DNA from: Pseudorasbora parva | Taxonomy: Eukaryota > Chordata > Actinopteri > Cypriniformes > Gobionidae | Assembly (NCBI RefSeq): GCF_024679245.1 | Contig: NC_090191.1 | Location: 6,209,267 to 6,273,266, forward strand | Length of the DNA: 64,000 nt | Direction of reading: 5' to 3' | In this document: one piece after another, positions 1 to 11,160 of the stretch | How the letters are laid out: every line of letters starts with the position of its first letter | Numbering within the stretch: position 1 is the first letter of the stretch | Position numbers and translations under genes: made by a program | Notes under the pieces: generated by a model | Database searches by the model: none | The model's input: only the letters and a program-made list of their open reading frames with translations | Told to the model about the DNA's origin: nothing

Positions 1-382
1 GCATAAAGTCTACTCATTTGAAAGTCAACACAAGGCTTTTTTCCTCTGGTAAAGCAAGGCAAACGACACATTTAGGTAAATAAGGAATAAGCACTTGTCG
101 TTTCTTAGAGGTGGTGAAATACATTTCTTTATGACCTGTAGGATTTCTTGTAAAAAGATTTTGAAATGAAAGAAAAAATGAGAGTCTGCTGATTTTGTCC
201 TATTGTAAGTTTGACCTTTGCCCTTAAATTTCCCTCAGGACTTTTGTAAAAGCCAAAATATGACCAAATACTATGATAATCACACCTGGTTTTAATGACA
301 ATTACATTTTAAGTGATATTACTAACCATCACTACATTTTATTGTGGTTTATTGTGAAACTGGTTATCTTTCTATCCCTATC
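1..382. other. Unassigned AT-rich sequence
   Basis: I see no open reading frame, splice pattern, RNA or recognisable repeat end here. It is ordinary AT-rich intergenic sequence that stops at the first inverted-repeat element. Confidence 0.5.
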
Positions 383-1066
383 TACCGTATTTTCCGGACT
401 ATAAGTCGCACTTTTTTTCATAGTTTGGCTGGTCCTGCGACTTATAGTCAGGTGCGACTTCTATATCAAATTTAATTCATACTGACTGACAAGAATAAAC
501 ATATAGCCGCGAGAATGCGCTCTATGCTGCTCCTGTAGCCTAATATTTACTTATAGACAACAACTTAGAAAGACTGAACACAAACAAAATGCCCCCATAA
601 AGAAAATCTTATTCTGCAAAACACAAACAGCATGTTGTAAAATATGCAGCGGAGAACGAGTCTCACAGCGTTCGTCTCGCGCGGCTGAGCCTCTCCCGGC
701 AGAGAGTTCAAGCGTCTGTGGACTCGTTCCTTCAGCTCTGGCCATCTTGCTTACAGTCCGCAAGTAGATTTCTTTTTCTTCTTCATCACAGTTAAAGTAA
801 CCTCTGCTTTTCGCCAGTCCCTTACAAGTTTCTCACTCTTCAAACTTTCTTTCTTCTGCTCGGGTTATGCAGTGAAGCGGGCACGAGCGAGTGCACGCGA
901 GCAGGTGCTCGCATGCGCGCGCGCTCGCATGCGCGCGGCTCCAGCTCTGCCCTAATGCGACTTATAGTCCAGTGCGACTTACATATGTTTTTTTCCGCGT
1001 CATGACGCATTTTTAGACTGATGCGACTTATACTCCGGAGCGACTTATAGTCCGGAAAATACGGTA
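383..1066. mobile_element. Non-autonomous DNA transposon with CCGTATTTTCCGGACTATAAG termini
   Basis: The left end reads TACCGTATTTTCCGGACTAT and the right end is its reverse complement (positions 1041-1066), so this is a terminal inverted repeat element of about 680 bp flanked by TA. Inside, further copies of the GCGACTTATAGTC motif occur in both orientations near both ends, so the subterminal regions are also repeated. The centre is GC-rich with CpG and GCGC runs (about 650-960). No transposase is visible; the short ORFs inside are incidental. A TA target duplication is compatible with the Tc1/mariner-pogo group, but the superfamily is not settled from the termini alone. Confidence 0.75.
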
Positions 1067-1379
1067 CTTCAGAGTTATATGTAACCATATCATCACAAAT
1101 TTGAATAATTGTGTTGAAATTAAATCGGGTGGCTGGTTAGTTTTTAACAGCGGATTCAGGTGACGTCAAAGCTTATCCACACATCTCTGGTGTGCATGGT
1201 GATGGTTCATTATTAGCATTTATATTTATTTATTTAGTAGAATTGTTTATCCAATAGAGGTCACAGCATCGCTCCCTCAGTGGCCACAGCTGATGGGAGC
1301 GAACTATACATTCATTGTGATTTTTGGATCACCCATCACTTAAGGTGTGGTTATGAGTACATCAGATGACCACCTTCCC

Positions 1380-2810
1380 ACTCTCTTAGTTTGAGTATTG
1401 TTTTTGGCTAGTCTAGTATAGTTTTGCTAGACTTAGTCTAGTCTTTGTGTCAAGCCGTCATTTTAGTTTTTATTAGTTTTCGTCACGTTCATACTCTTTT
1501 TAGTCTAGTCAAGTTTTAGTCAACTAAAAGTCTGAGCATTTTAGTCTTATTTTAATCAGAATTATCCATGACTATTTTCCTCTATTTTTAGTCGACGAAA
1601 ATTGCTGACATTTTAGTCTAGTTTTAGTTAATGAAAATTGTATTTTCGTCTCTTTTTAGTAATGCAATTTTATTTACTTAGTAGAATAAACAAAACGAAC
1701 ATCTTTTAGGCAAAACCAATTCAAACAAGGTTTTTCCAAATGTGGTAATAAGAATAAATGCTTATTGAACTTAATAATAGGAAAATAATATCCTATTTAT
1801 TTTTTTAGTTATTTAAATTAGGTCCACATTATAGTTAAAATAGTTTTCTGTCTTGCATTTTACCTCAAAATAAAGGATGTAATTTTATTCCACATGGAAC
1901 TGAGTGGAAATAAGTGAATACAGCCTCTTATTTGCTTATAAGGTAAACATTGTGCTGCGGTTATTTTAACATATATAATTGCTGCCGTTATAATGGAACA
2001 TTACAAATGTTTACATGCTTTTCTTTTTTGAGCGGTGATGAAATGTCTTGCTCTTGTAAAGTCTAACATTAACGTTATATCTTTAAAATGCATCCAAATA
2101 ACAGTTAAGCAAAACCGTACAGTGTTCTGCAATGGGCAAAAATTATATAATTTAAACAACGAATTCTGAAATGATAAATTATTGAAAACTCAGAGATGTG
2201 GTTTCAAACGGCACCTTGGTGTTTGTCAAACAGGAGGTAATTCAGCCGGGGATTTTTACACGGGTGGTGGGAGAAAAACACGAATATTCTGGATTAAGAC
2301 GACAAGAAAATCCCTGACTAGCCCCTGATGAACACCTTACGACACGAGGAGAAACAATAACCATCCAAATAGGGCTTACGAACCCCGACTGGCCGGCCAT
2401 CGTTCCCTTATTCTGTGTCAGACTTAACATTGTTTGTCGTCGTGACTTTAACTCACTGCAGCTGCATCTTCTAAATGATGCCGTGAGGGGGGCTTGAAGA
2501 AAGTGACGTTGCCTGCGTTGGCGCAATGCGGATGCAGCCACCTAAATGAGACGCCCCGAAATATTGCAAACTATTAATAATAACAGGACAAAATAACGTT
2601 ACGACCTGTCGTCTCGTCTCATTTTCGTCAACAAAAATGAAGAGACATTTTAGCATATTTTTTATTTTGAGAACCACATTTAGTCTCGTTTTTATTTGTC
2701 ATCACATCACCAGCATTTACGATGCGTCTCGTCTTGTTTTCTTCACATGATAAAGGTTCGTTGACGACGATATTTAGTCATACTTTTCGTTGACGAAAGC
2801 AACACCTAGT
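1380..2810. mobile_element. TTTAGTC/GACTAAA-rich DNA element, probably non-autonomous
   Basis: The region begins with dense TTTAGTC, TAGTCTAG and CGACGAAAAT repeats (about 1380-1670). It ends with related sequence: TTTCGTTGACGAAAG and several TCTCGT copies (about 2600-2800). The middle, 1680-2560, is AT-rich then mixed and contains no recognisable coding sequence. The arrangement of repetitive subterminal ends around a non-coding core suggests a MITE or a degraded DNA transposon. I could not define exact termini or a target duplication, so the limits are approximate. Confidence 0.5.
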
Positions 2811-3194
2811 ACAGCTCTGTCAGGGTTCTGTCACTTCGGTCTAGCTTATTCTTGGTTTTGTGACAGCCCTGGCACTCCTGTATTTGTCTTGTCTTTTTGT
2901 GAGTACATGACTTGTAATTTGTCCCTGCTGGCTATGTGCTTGTTTGTCATGTTTGTGTGAGCACATGGCTTATCTCGTGTTTTCTTGTTCCATGTGCTCT
3001 CCTGTCTATTGTATAAACCCACCACCTTTTTTTCTGATTAATTGTTCCATCTTCCCCCGTTACCCTCTTTTTGTTTGCTTCCCTATTTATTCTCCTTGTG
3101 TTTAGACCTCACTCCTTTCATCCATCCGCCAACAAGATCAATGTTCATGTTAACCCATTCTGTTTCAGTATCATTATTAATCCATGCCACTATT

Positions 3195-3765
3195 TGGTAA
3201 CCAGTTTATATTGAAGATTATGTGCACAGTTACCAGATACCCGGAAGCAATTCCACTCTGTAAAATCACATCTCGACCAGTTGTTAAACCTTTAACGTTT
3301 TTTTTTACCACTTTTATATAAATTGTGTGCTTTAAAAGTTTTTAAATTGCTCATATTACCCATCACATATCCAGTGATTATCATCCAGAGTCAGGGGTTG
3401 CATCAGACCTTAAAAGCAATGCTTAGGGAATACTGCATTGAGACATGGTCTAAGTGGGACAAAGGTGTTTCTTTGCTTTTATTGTCTATCCATGAAACAG
3501 TGCAGTAGTCTCAAGTTCAGCCCATCAGAGCTGGTCTTTGGCCATACTGTGAGAGGACCACTGAAAGCTCTACAAGAGAGAATGCTAGGCATTTAGGACT
3601 CAAAACAAATGTGTTCGATTGTCAATCAATTCCATGTTCGGCTTCAGAAAACTTGTGTGCTAGCTCATGAGACATTTGCTAAAGCTCAGGGGAAGATGAA
3701 AATGTGGGCCTTCTGGACACTGTGCCCTTTTCCCTCCTGGTGCGATGCCAATGGAATTATGATCT
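3195..3765 (+). pseudogene. Ty3/gypsy retrotransposon integrase relic
   Basis: Conceptual translation in shifting frames gives TRYPEAIPL (about 3225-3260), part of the RNase H-fold integrase core of Ty3/gypsy elements. It is followed by HQTLKAMLREYC and WDKGV (about 3400-3465), then LVFGHTVRGPLKALQE (about 3530-3580), and finally AQGKMK with a GPY/F-like module (about 3685-3760). The order matches the C-terminal half of a chromovirus-type integrase. Frames change several times and stops interrupt it, so it is dead. No LTRs were recognised. It ends less than 100 bp before the splice acceptor of the ZNF-A exon, so it sits in that gene's last intron. Confidence 0.8.
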
Positions 3766-3851
3766 AGTTGTATGTTGATTTTGATACTTTGTCTAAATGT
3801 TTTGTGCCATTAAACTGGTGTTAATTTTGCATTTGTCTCTTTTTACCTTAG

Positions 3852-4615
3852 ACCTGACGGGGCTGAAAGAGGAGAGTGAAGAACTGAATGACATGGAGGA
3901 AAAAGATCAATTTGAGAATAACTATTTCATAACAAGGGGAACTATAAGTAAGTTCACCTGCCAACAGTGTGGAAACAGATTCACTACAAAAAGAAGCCTT
4001 AAAAGACATATGAGAATTCACACTGAGAAACCGTTCACATGCCCTCAGTGTAGAGAGAGTTTCAGTAAAAAACAAGACTTTGAAGACCACATGATAATTC
4101 ACACTGGAGAGAAACTGTTCACCTGCCAACAGTGTGGAAAGAGTTTCAATAAAAAACACCACTTTAAAGACCACATGACGATTCACACTGGAGAGAAGCC
4201 GTTCACCTGCCAACAGTGTGGAATGAGTTTCAGACATAAAGGAAGCCTTAACCTACACATGAGAGTTCACACTGGAGAGAAGCCGTTCACCTGCCAACAG
4301 TGTGGAAAGAGTTTCAAACATAAAGGAAGCCTTAACCTACACAAGAGAGTTCACACTGGAGAGAAGCCGTTCACCTGTCAACAATGTGGAAAAAGTTTCA
4401 ACCAAAAAGGAAACCTTAACCTACACCTGAGAATTCATACTGAAGAGAAACCCTACACCTGCCCTCAGTGTGGAAAGAGTTTCTCTCAAAAACAAACCTT
4501 TGTATACCACATGAGAACTCACACTGGAGAGAAGCCTTACACCTGCCAACAGTGTGGAAAGAGTTTCACTCAAAAAGCAAACCTTAACACGCACATGAGA
4601 GTTCACACTGAATAG
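3852..4615 (+). CDS. ZNF-A: C2H2 zinc-finger terminal exon, 8 fingers
   Basis: This is the last exon of a fish C2H2 zinc-finger gene, expected to encode a nuclear DNA-binding protein. The exon begins after a pyrimidine tract and AG at 3850-3851; an ATG-initiated frame can be read from 3797, but that ATG lies in the intron. The linker starts DLTGLKEE and ends near FITRG. Eight intact C2H2 fingers follow with the C-X2-C-X12-H-X3-H pattern and mostly TGEKP linkers; finger 1 to 2 has a short HTEKP linker. Recognition helices include KRSLKRH, HKGSLNLH (twice, in adjacent near-identical fingers) and KANLNTH. The stop follows HTE and seems premature, because the same frame continues KPFTCGHCGKGF. 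No matching N-terminal exon lies upstream in the window. Confidence 0.85.
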
Positions 4616-4740
4616 AAGCCGTTCACATGTGGTCACTGTGGGAAAGGTTTTAGGTTATGACATAGCCCTTAAGTACCACATGAGTATTGCTGTATGAAAC
4701 TGTTTTTATATGTCATCTGTGTGGGATGAATTTCACAGAA
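4616..4740 (+). pseudogene. Decayed ninth and tenth fingers of ZNF-A
   Basis: Directly after the ZNF-A stop the same frame reads KPFTCGHCGKGFRL and then a second stop. A further finger-like stretch (LKYHM, then CHLCG-like sequence) follows in other frames up to about 4740. This is the remnant of at least one, probably two, additional C2H2 fingers lost by point mutation and indels. Confidence 0.75.
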
Positions 4741-6020
4741 AGGAAACGCCTCATGTTTGAGAGACTCTTTAATGTGCTGATTATTGTTATGGTATTAAAT
4801 AACCATAAGAGGTCTGAATTCCCAAATAATGTCCAGTGACTTGAGCAGAGTAAAGAAGCCGGAGTCAGAATTAGACTCAATGTGTTGATCAGCCAAATTA
4901 AGAATGAATTAGTCACAATTTTACATGTCAAAAGAAGTATAAATCTGTATCAACTAAAATACATACTATTGTACTGCACAAAAAAATAACATAACAATAG
5001 CAGCTTATCCACATTCGGGCTAGTGCGAGCCAAGGCTTTCAATGGGCCGGACGGGGCTAATAGTCTCTGTCCTGTAACTCTGAGCTCAAAATCACACTGT
5101 GTTTCCAGTGCTTTACTAAACTCTACCTTAACTCTTCTCTCTGAAACAACATTACACAACCCCATCATTTCACTAACAAAAGGACATTTTATCAGACTGG
5201 AAATTAGAACAATTGCTAAACGAACTTGATAAATGTTTGCCTTTTTTGTGTTTTGCTTAAAGATTTAAAACCCAAGCATCAGTTTTACCACAATTTTACA
5301 ATAAAAGTTGATAATAATTAATTAATTTGTGTCAGGATGGCGCAGTTATCGTAAAGAAAGAGTGGTTTTACCAATATTTCTCAAAAGAGGGAGGAGTTAC
5401 TTATTCAGTCACATCTGTTTCTGTTTATTTCTAGTCACAGGATAGCACAAAACTCTGGGGCTTTAATCCAAAAGGACATTAAAACATTCTCATATGTTTA
5501 CTTCACATTTCCTTAGGAAGATTGATCTTTTCTGTAATTTTTTAACCATCTGAGGAGCTTTGAGGGCTCTCTCCAGTCCCAGTATAGTGTTATAATTTCA
5601 GCCAGAGAAACAGAGCGAGCTCTCGAATGAAAAACAGGAGTTATGATAGAGGAGGCTATATTTTATGATATAAGCACAGCTAAATATGCATATAAGGCAG
5701 TCTGCTTTAAGAGACTAGGTGTATTACCAGATAAAATATGGAACCAAATAAATAGATGATAGGGGTATTAGTGTTTTGCATCACATATAATTATATTTCT
5801 GCCTTATACGGTGATCAGAATCGTATTAGTTATTTCAAACCCTCGCTGCTGTCTGAGTTTTGAATTTAAATGACTTCAAATGTCTTTCGGTCAAGCCTGG
5901 AACTAGCACGTCTGCTTTCGATCCAATGTGATCATGATAAGATGAGATGACTACACTATAGTGTAATCCGTGAGGTGTGTTGTGCGTATTCTACTTGCGT
6001 AATGTGTGTGTGTGGTAAGT
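4741..6020. other. Intergenic, no gene recognised
   Basis: The stretch is AT-rich. Several AATAAA-like motifs occur (for example near 5299) and could serve ZNF-A as polyadenylation signals, but nothing fixes which. Short ORFs on both strands at 4950-5230 have no recognisable motif. I see no mobile-element termini here. Confidence 0.4.
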
Positions 6021-6021
6021 A

Positions 6022-6104
6022 GGGCTGCAACAATACAGTTAGTCCACGGTCAATACATAACTCTGTTTTTAACCACAGATTTTCGGTTCGTTTTTTTGCT
6101 ATTC
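6022..6104. mobile_element. Left fragment of a TAGGGCTGCAAC element split by a later insertion
   Basis: TAGGGCTGCAACAATAC at about 6021 resembles the termini of hAT-type elements common in fish. The sequence is interrupted at 6105 by the next element and appears to resume after 7246 (GGCGACAGGAACAG). The right end was not found, so this is tentative. Confidence 0.35.
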
Positions 6105-7246
6105 TACCGTAAATCCTCTAGTATAGGCCGGGGCCTTTATTTTACTCAAGCGCATCACGTTCCAGGCCTTTATTGGAAGGAGGCCAGAATTAGAGGCAGG
6201 CCTCAATTTTTATTTGAGCATATCAAACTACCAGTAGAATGAATAAAAATTAGATTTTGCGTCTATTTCAACCTATAAAATAAAATAAAATGTTCTTTTA
6301 TTGAAAACGTACAGTTACCATAACATTATGGTATGCATACAGAACATTAACAACAAATACTGGTAATTCACGCTAAATTCCAGTGTAGCAATATGGTAAC
6401 AAATACGTAGCAAACATAGGCTACCAGAAGTGCAAACACTTAACCATACACAGTGATAATTAGGTTATTGATTCATAACAAAAGGCAACAGACACCTTAC
6501 CGCTCCAAAGTTTAACCATTCCTGTCTCGTTTGGTTTGAAGTTTAAAAAAAATCCTCCAATTCTGTTTAATCCTCGTCCCCCTCAGTTTCCTCCTCCTCT
6601 TCATTTCTCCCTGTAAACTCCTCATCACTCGCGCCAGCCTCTACAAGTTCATTATTGTACAGCTCCTCTTCGTCCTCCTCATGTTCCGCTGCCCGTCTGT
6701 CATCCTCGCGCAGGCAATTGAAAAGTCTTAACGTTACTTCCGGCCTGATGGATGGGTTCTCTCCCACATCAACGTGATTTTTTAAAAGTCCTTTTTATAG
6801 AATTTTGCACAGTTAATAGGTAAACACACTTCATGAAGTCACAGGCGTGAGCCGCATCACATACATGAGACAGCCTATTGCCTTAACACAGCTGTCAATC
6901 AAACATGCAAAAAAAATAGACTGTAAAAAACTTTTTTTATTTATTCCAGTATTTGAGATGTTCTAATAATTTTGTAATTATGTTAAAATAATTGAAACAA
7001 CTGTTATTTAACAAATATTATATTTGTATAATAAACTGAGGGGGCCTAGTCATCATAGTGGGCACAGGCCCGTCCGCTGGCTACACCCCTGATGTTGAGG
7101 CCTGCCCAGAAAAATGTTGGTTCTAATAATAGCCCAGGCCACTATTAGAGACCAGCCTTTATTTACCTTCGGTGAAGGCGAGACTGGCCAATGTTGGAGA
7201 CCCGGCCGCTAATGGAATACAGGCCAATATTAGAGGATTTACGGTA
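6105..7246. mobile_element. DNA transposon with ACCGTAAATCCTCTA termini
   Basis: The left terminus TACCGTAAATCCTCTA (6105) and right terminus TAGAGGATTTACGGTA (ending 7246) are inverted repeats flanked by TA. Near each end the motif AGGCC with CTTTATT or its complement recurs many times. On the minus strand at 6567-6767 there is a short, very acidic ORF with SDEEFTG and a run of glutamates. It could be the last trace of an acidic transposase tail such as those of pogo-type transposases, but this is weak. The element is about 1.14 kb and is non-autonomous as it stands. Confidence 0.75.
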
Positions 7247-7610
7247 TTCTTAGGCGACAGGAACAGAAAATGGTTAAGGAGAAAATGTTTTTTATTGCAA
7301 TACTCTTTCTTTATTTTACTTGAAAAACCTTACTTAAACTTAACTTTAAAAAAAAACCTTGTACACATTCCTGGTGTATAATATAAAATAAAGATTTACA
7401 GTGGCAGCTGAGAGATGTACAGCAGCATAGGCCTACGGAAATGAATAAATGTAGGCTGAAATTAAAACTACATAGTCTTCAATATGCAATTGATTCACAG
7501 CAACTGTACATGATTTACATGATTCACAAATGTACGTGATTTTTCTCTCTAAACTGAGGAATATTTTAAACAAAGAAAAATTTAAATAATTAAAAACGCA
7601 ATTTACAAGC
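7247..7610. other. AT-rich flank, possibly the continuation of the element begun at 6022
   Basis: No gene or clear repeat boundary is visible. Sequence after 7246 may be the interrupted older element, but its other terminus was not identified. Confidence 0.3.
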
Positions 7611-7617
7611 GTGTATT

Positions 7618-7735
7618 GAACCGTCAGGGACTCGAACCCGGGTCCACCGGCATGAGAGTCGGACGCTCTAATAAGGAAGCTAAAGGCTGCAACCTCTAGC
7701 GTCAGTCGCTAGAGCATCTCTTGAGGTCAGAGGCA
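7618..7735 (-). repeat. tRNA-related sequence (SINE or tRNA pseudogene)
   Basis: On the minus strand a good B-box-like motif GGGTTCGAGTCCC is preceded by GACTCTCATGCCGGTGGACCC, which resembles the anticodon arm to T arm of a tRNA with a CTC (Glu-like) anticodon loop. The expected A box and acceptor stem are replaced by a longer stretch containing CTAGCGACTGACGCTAG, which is itself a dyad. It therefore is not a functional tRNA gene as read; a tRNA-derived SINE or rearranged tRNA pseudogene fits best. Confidence 0.5.
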
Positions 7736-8555
7736 ACATGACATCATGACTTTGCGTAAACATACACGGCACTTTCTAAAGCCAAGTGGCGTGTTATCTA
7801 TATGCATTTTGAGCTATCCGCGTGTATGTCTACGCCTAAACGAAGCATCATCTCCGCAAGTATGTCTACGCCGTGTAATTCTGCCAACCTGATCTCACAT
7901 TTTAGTCGTTGAAATGATGATCGCGCCCCTTCGTGAACAGAACACACACGCACGATTCAAATGATACACGAGACGACAATTAGAATGACACAATTGGTCA
8001 CGAGACACACGACAGCCAATGCTGTCAAAGCTGACCTGATGTTTCTTCCGGTGGCAATATTTGAAATGTAATCAATGTCAATCTTTGGCTGATGGACTCG
8101 ACGTTCTGATTGCTTTTGGGGATTATCTTCACACAAATCAATCGTTTGGCCTCGGAACACTTGGAGTATTTGTACTTTCTGAATAAATTGTGCCTGCAGT
8201 CGTATCTGCCTGTTATCCTGTTTTTTATAATACACAAATGGGTAGGTTTAGGGAAGAGTTTGAGTTACGCGTTCAAAAAGTATCTGAATATGTGTGTGTG
8301 TGTCCACAAGGTAAATGGATTTATAAACATACTAAATTAGTTTTTATTGAAAATGTAAAGATGGAGAATGTTTCTTGCGATGGGTAGGTTTAGGGGCTGT
8401 GTGTGTGATGGGTAGGTTTAGAGGTAGGGGCAGTGTGGGGGGGTAGAATGAAACGACGTTGATAAACCCGCTAAAGAGCGATTATGCGACTTTATAGCAT
8501 GCCAAAATTGCATTGGAATTGGCGTGTCATACGCCATTTCATGAGATCAGTCTGT
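7735..8555 (+). repeat. Dispersed repeat, copy 1 (shared with 53586-54365)
   Basis: The sequence from CATGACTTTGCGTAAACATACAC through CATTTCATGAGATCAGTCT matches a second copy at 53586-54365 in the same orientation, with many substitutions and indels. Copy 1 contains an extra block (about 7788-7895) absent from copy 2. Shared landmarks are a GATGATCGCGCCCC motif, a translatable but meaningless stretch near 8110-8340, and a GATGGGTAGGTTTAGGGG tandem near 8375-8430. TGATCTCA near 7890 and its complement TGAGATCA at 8540 may be terminal inverted repeats of a non-autonomous DNA element. Confidence 0.7.
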
Positions 8556-8598
8556 CAGAGGAGTGAGGTTTACTCGCACAGCAACTACTACTAGCTGG

Positions 8599-9010
8599 TA
8601 GTGCTGGGAAAAAATGGATTTGATTTAAAAATCGAGTTGGTTTGTCAAATCGATTCATATTTTCAAAACATCGGTTTTTCAAACGCATAAACGCATGTCC
8701 GTCATCTCCGGAGCTGCTCTGAGAGTCACACGCCACAAGCATTTTACCGTTTAATTTGAGAAAAACCACCATCATATCATAAACACAAAGAAACTCAAAG
8801 GTATTCACGGCAACCCATCAAAATAAAAGGTCAGTTTTACATGAAAAATATATCACATATATTTTTTGTTGATGCACTTTAATTAAATATAATAAATGTA
8901 TATATTTAAAATGTATGTACAGTTTGCAATTGTTTTGTTTTAAATGGGGGGCAGGAAAAAATTTGTTTTAAATCAAGATTTTTTTAGGGGGGGGAAATCG
9001 CCCAGCCCTA
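8599..9010. mobile_element. Short non-autonomous hAT element with 8-bp target duplication
   Basis: The left end TAGTGCTGGG and right end CCCAGCCCTA are inverted repeats. They are flanked by CTAGCTGG (8591-8598) and CTAACTGG (9011-9018), an 8-bp target duplication with one mismatch. TAG/CAG-GGCTGG termini and 8-bp duplications are the hallmark of hAT elements. The 412-bp body has A/T-rich GATTT motifs and no coding capacity. Confidence 0.8.
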
Positions 9011-9018
9011 CTAACTGG

Positions 9019-10020
9019 CCTCTGTTACATATGCCTGATGGCACTAAAAAAAGAGTTAATGAATGTGATTTAAACCAGGAACTAAATTCAGTACTGACAC
9101 ACGCCCCGATGTCAGGATGTGGATTCTGTGTGTGTTTCCCATCTGTCAGTGATCTTTGGGTCTATAGGTTTTCCTATAATGACAGAACATCTTTGAGGAC
9201 ATTTACTCCAAGATTTTCCTGGGGGCAAAATGGATTATTTTTTTCTGTGAGTTGTCGCATCTCATCATCCGTCACAGTGAACTGGTTTGGAGGTAAAGTT
9301 ACTCGTTCAGGCCAAAGCACATGAGGTACATCTGGTGCAGAGTGACCCCTCCACCAACTTGTTCTGCTGGATTAGTCTCTCCTTCACTGGACTCTGATGG
9401 TTTTGTTGTATCTTCTGCACTGCACTGCAGTACTTGTATTTGGTTACACAACTCTGTTGTACATTATGAACACATTATTGTATTTGCATTGGGGCTGAAT
9501 TATTGATTTTGTTTCACACATTTGCAAAAATCTGCTCTGTATTAGTCGTATTTGTGTCTATTTTGCACTCTTGATATTTTAGACTGTCGCCCGTACATTG
9601 CTATGCACTTTTTTCTGGTTCATGGCTGATTTGTGGTTTGTATCACTAAAAGATTCCCTGGGTTTTTGTGTTTTTGCGTATTTCCCATTCATTTCCTATG
9701 TCGATCATTTTTGACCGTGAAGGAGACAAGTATGACTATTTTTTTACAACCCTTTAACATGTCCAAATCACCTCCTTGATTTTTTTTGTGTGTTCACATA
9801 GTTAATGCAACAAAAGTCACCAAGTGTCATCCCATTCCACTGAACCAAAAATGTTTCGGTCATTTTTGACCTTCTTTCAGAAACGGGCTCCATGTCTTCT
9901 CTCGTCTTGCACTTATCTTGCACTTGCGCTTACATCGTCGTCGCTCCTCCTCCTCCTCCTGAGACCGGTGTGACGCTCAGCTGTTACTCATTATTAATCA
10001 CTTATATACACACACATATC
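9019..10020. other. Intergenic, no gene recognised
   Basis: Several short ORFs are present but none has a recognisable domain or splice context. A CATTTTTGACC motif occurs as an inverted pair at about 9707-9716 and 9862-9871, which could belong to an old DNA element. A CTC-trinucleotide run occurs near 9945. Confidence 0.4.
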
Positions 10021-10024
10021 TATA

Positions 10025-10120
10025 TATATAAAATGGAACAAAATAAGAGACCACTTAACATTGATTTCTCACTGTTGTGGTCTCTTAATTTTTTTAAGAG
10101 CTATATATTCATATTCTTCA
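10025..10120. repeat. Inverted-repeat fragment containing AAGAGACCAC / GTGGTCTCTT
   Basis: AAGAGACCAC (about 10047) is followed some 22 bp later by GTGGTCTCTTAATTTTTTT (about 10075), forming a short hairpin. This type of terminal sequence is familiar from fish Tc1/mariner elements, but only the one end is seen. Confidence 0.4.
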
Positions 10121-10189
10121 ATTCACCTAATTTATTAATAGGTTTAAGAGAAGGTTGTTCAGATGAGTATGAGTTGTTCAGCAAGTATG

Positions 10190-11160
10190 ACTGTGTAATT
10201 ACATCTTGATGCCATCAAATTGAAGAAGGGAACCACCCCAAAAATACCTCTTGTCTCGCTCCTCTCGAACAGAACCCAGAACTTTGGCCATATTAGTAAA
10301 ATTTGTCAAAAAAAGAAACTCAAGAGAGCAGTCTTTTCAGCACTTATGGATGAAACAACAGATGTGTCCCACACTGAACATGGTTCCTTTGTATTCAACA
10401 AGCAGAGATGTTTTTGAAAATCTTGTGATGGCTCTACTAGAAAAAAATGACCTGAAAATAGAAAACTCTGGGGTCAAGATTATGATGGGTCTGCTAACAT
10501 GAGTGAGCACTAGAAGGGACCAGAGTCCAGAATCCTAAGAAAAAAATCTAAATGCCATGTATGTGCACTGTCAGGCATACTGAATCTGGCATGGGAGAAA
10601 GTGCAAACATTTCTGAATTTTTTTTAAATGCAGAATAGGAAGCCCCCTGATTAGCGTCCACTGGAGCTGAATAAACTGTCATATACTCGGTGGACCTGCA
10701 GAGAATGTGCACTTAAAACTCTGGTGAATGTCCTCCAATCTGTCATGCAGTTCCTTGAGGAAATGACACAGCAAAATCCCCCAGACTCCTCAGCTGTTGT
10801 GCAATGATCCTTCTAAAAAGCATCAATGTTGAGTTCTTCTCATGTCTGGAGATTACCCGTCCAATCTTCCAGGTGACTGCAGCTACATCTGATGCATTTC
10901 AACAGAAAGGCATGGACCTGAATGGAGCATACAGCATTGTTGATGAAGTTTTAAAGAGGCTGGCCTACCGCAGAACAGAAGAGCTTTTGAGAACATTTAT
11001 AAACAGGCTACAGAGAAGCCTGCATCAATCTTCCATACCCAATACTTGTGCCTACCACCAGTCAATGTGTCATATTCTTTTAGTGGTCAAGGAAAACAAT
11101 GCACATCTATCCAGTTCCAAACACTGTCAGCAAGCTGGTCATGGTCACATAACCATTGTT
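10190..11160 (+). pseudogene. hAT-family transposase relic (DUF4371/ZMYM1-like)
   Basis: Translated blocks in order are ALMDETTDVSHTE (about 10340-10380), a GQDYDGSANMS-like block (about 10475-10505), NAMYVHCQAY (about 10550), LELNKLSYTRWTCRECALKT (about 10665-10720), and FFSCLEITRPIFQV with KRLAYRRTEE (about 10830-10980). These correspond, in order, to the catalytic D, the GQGYDGAxNMSG motif, the HC-H motif and the TRW segment of hAT transposases carrying a DUF4371-type core. Frames shift repeatedly and stops occur, so it is dead. The C-terminal dimerisation region and both TIRs are not recognised. Confidence 0.8.

Noticed and set aside
6567..6767. Acidic 66-codon minus-strand ORF
   Set aside because: It could be a remnant transposase tail, but it is too short and low-complexity to call as a gene. 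It is mentioned only within the host element.
8110..8387. Two overlapping ORFs also seen at 53928-54191
   Set aside because: Both lie in the dispersed non-coding repeat shared by the two sites. Conservation reflects common repeat ancestry, and indels shift the frame.
9019..9110. CCTGATGGCACTAAAA near 9031, similar to the start of ZNF linker exons
   Set aside because: There is no acceptor, and the following codons do not match the linker. I judged it a chance match.
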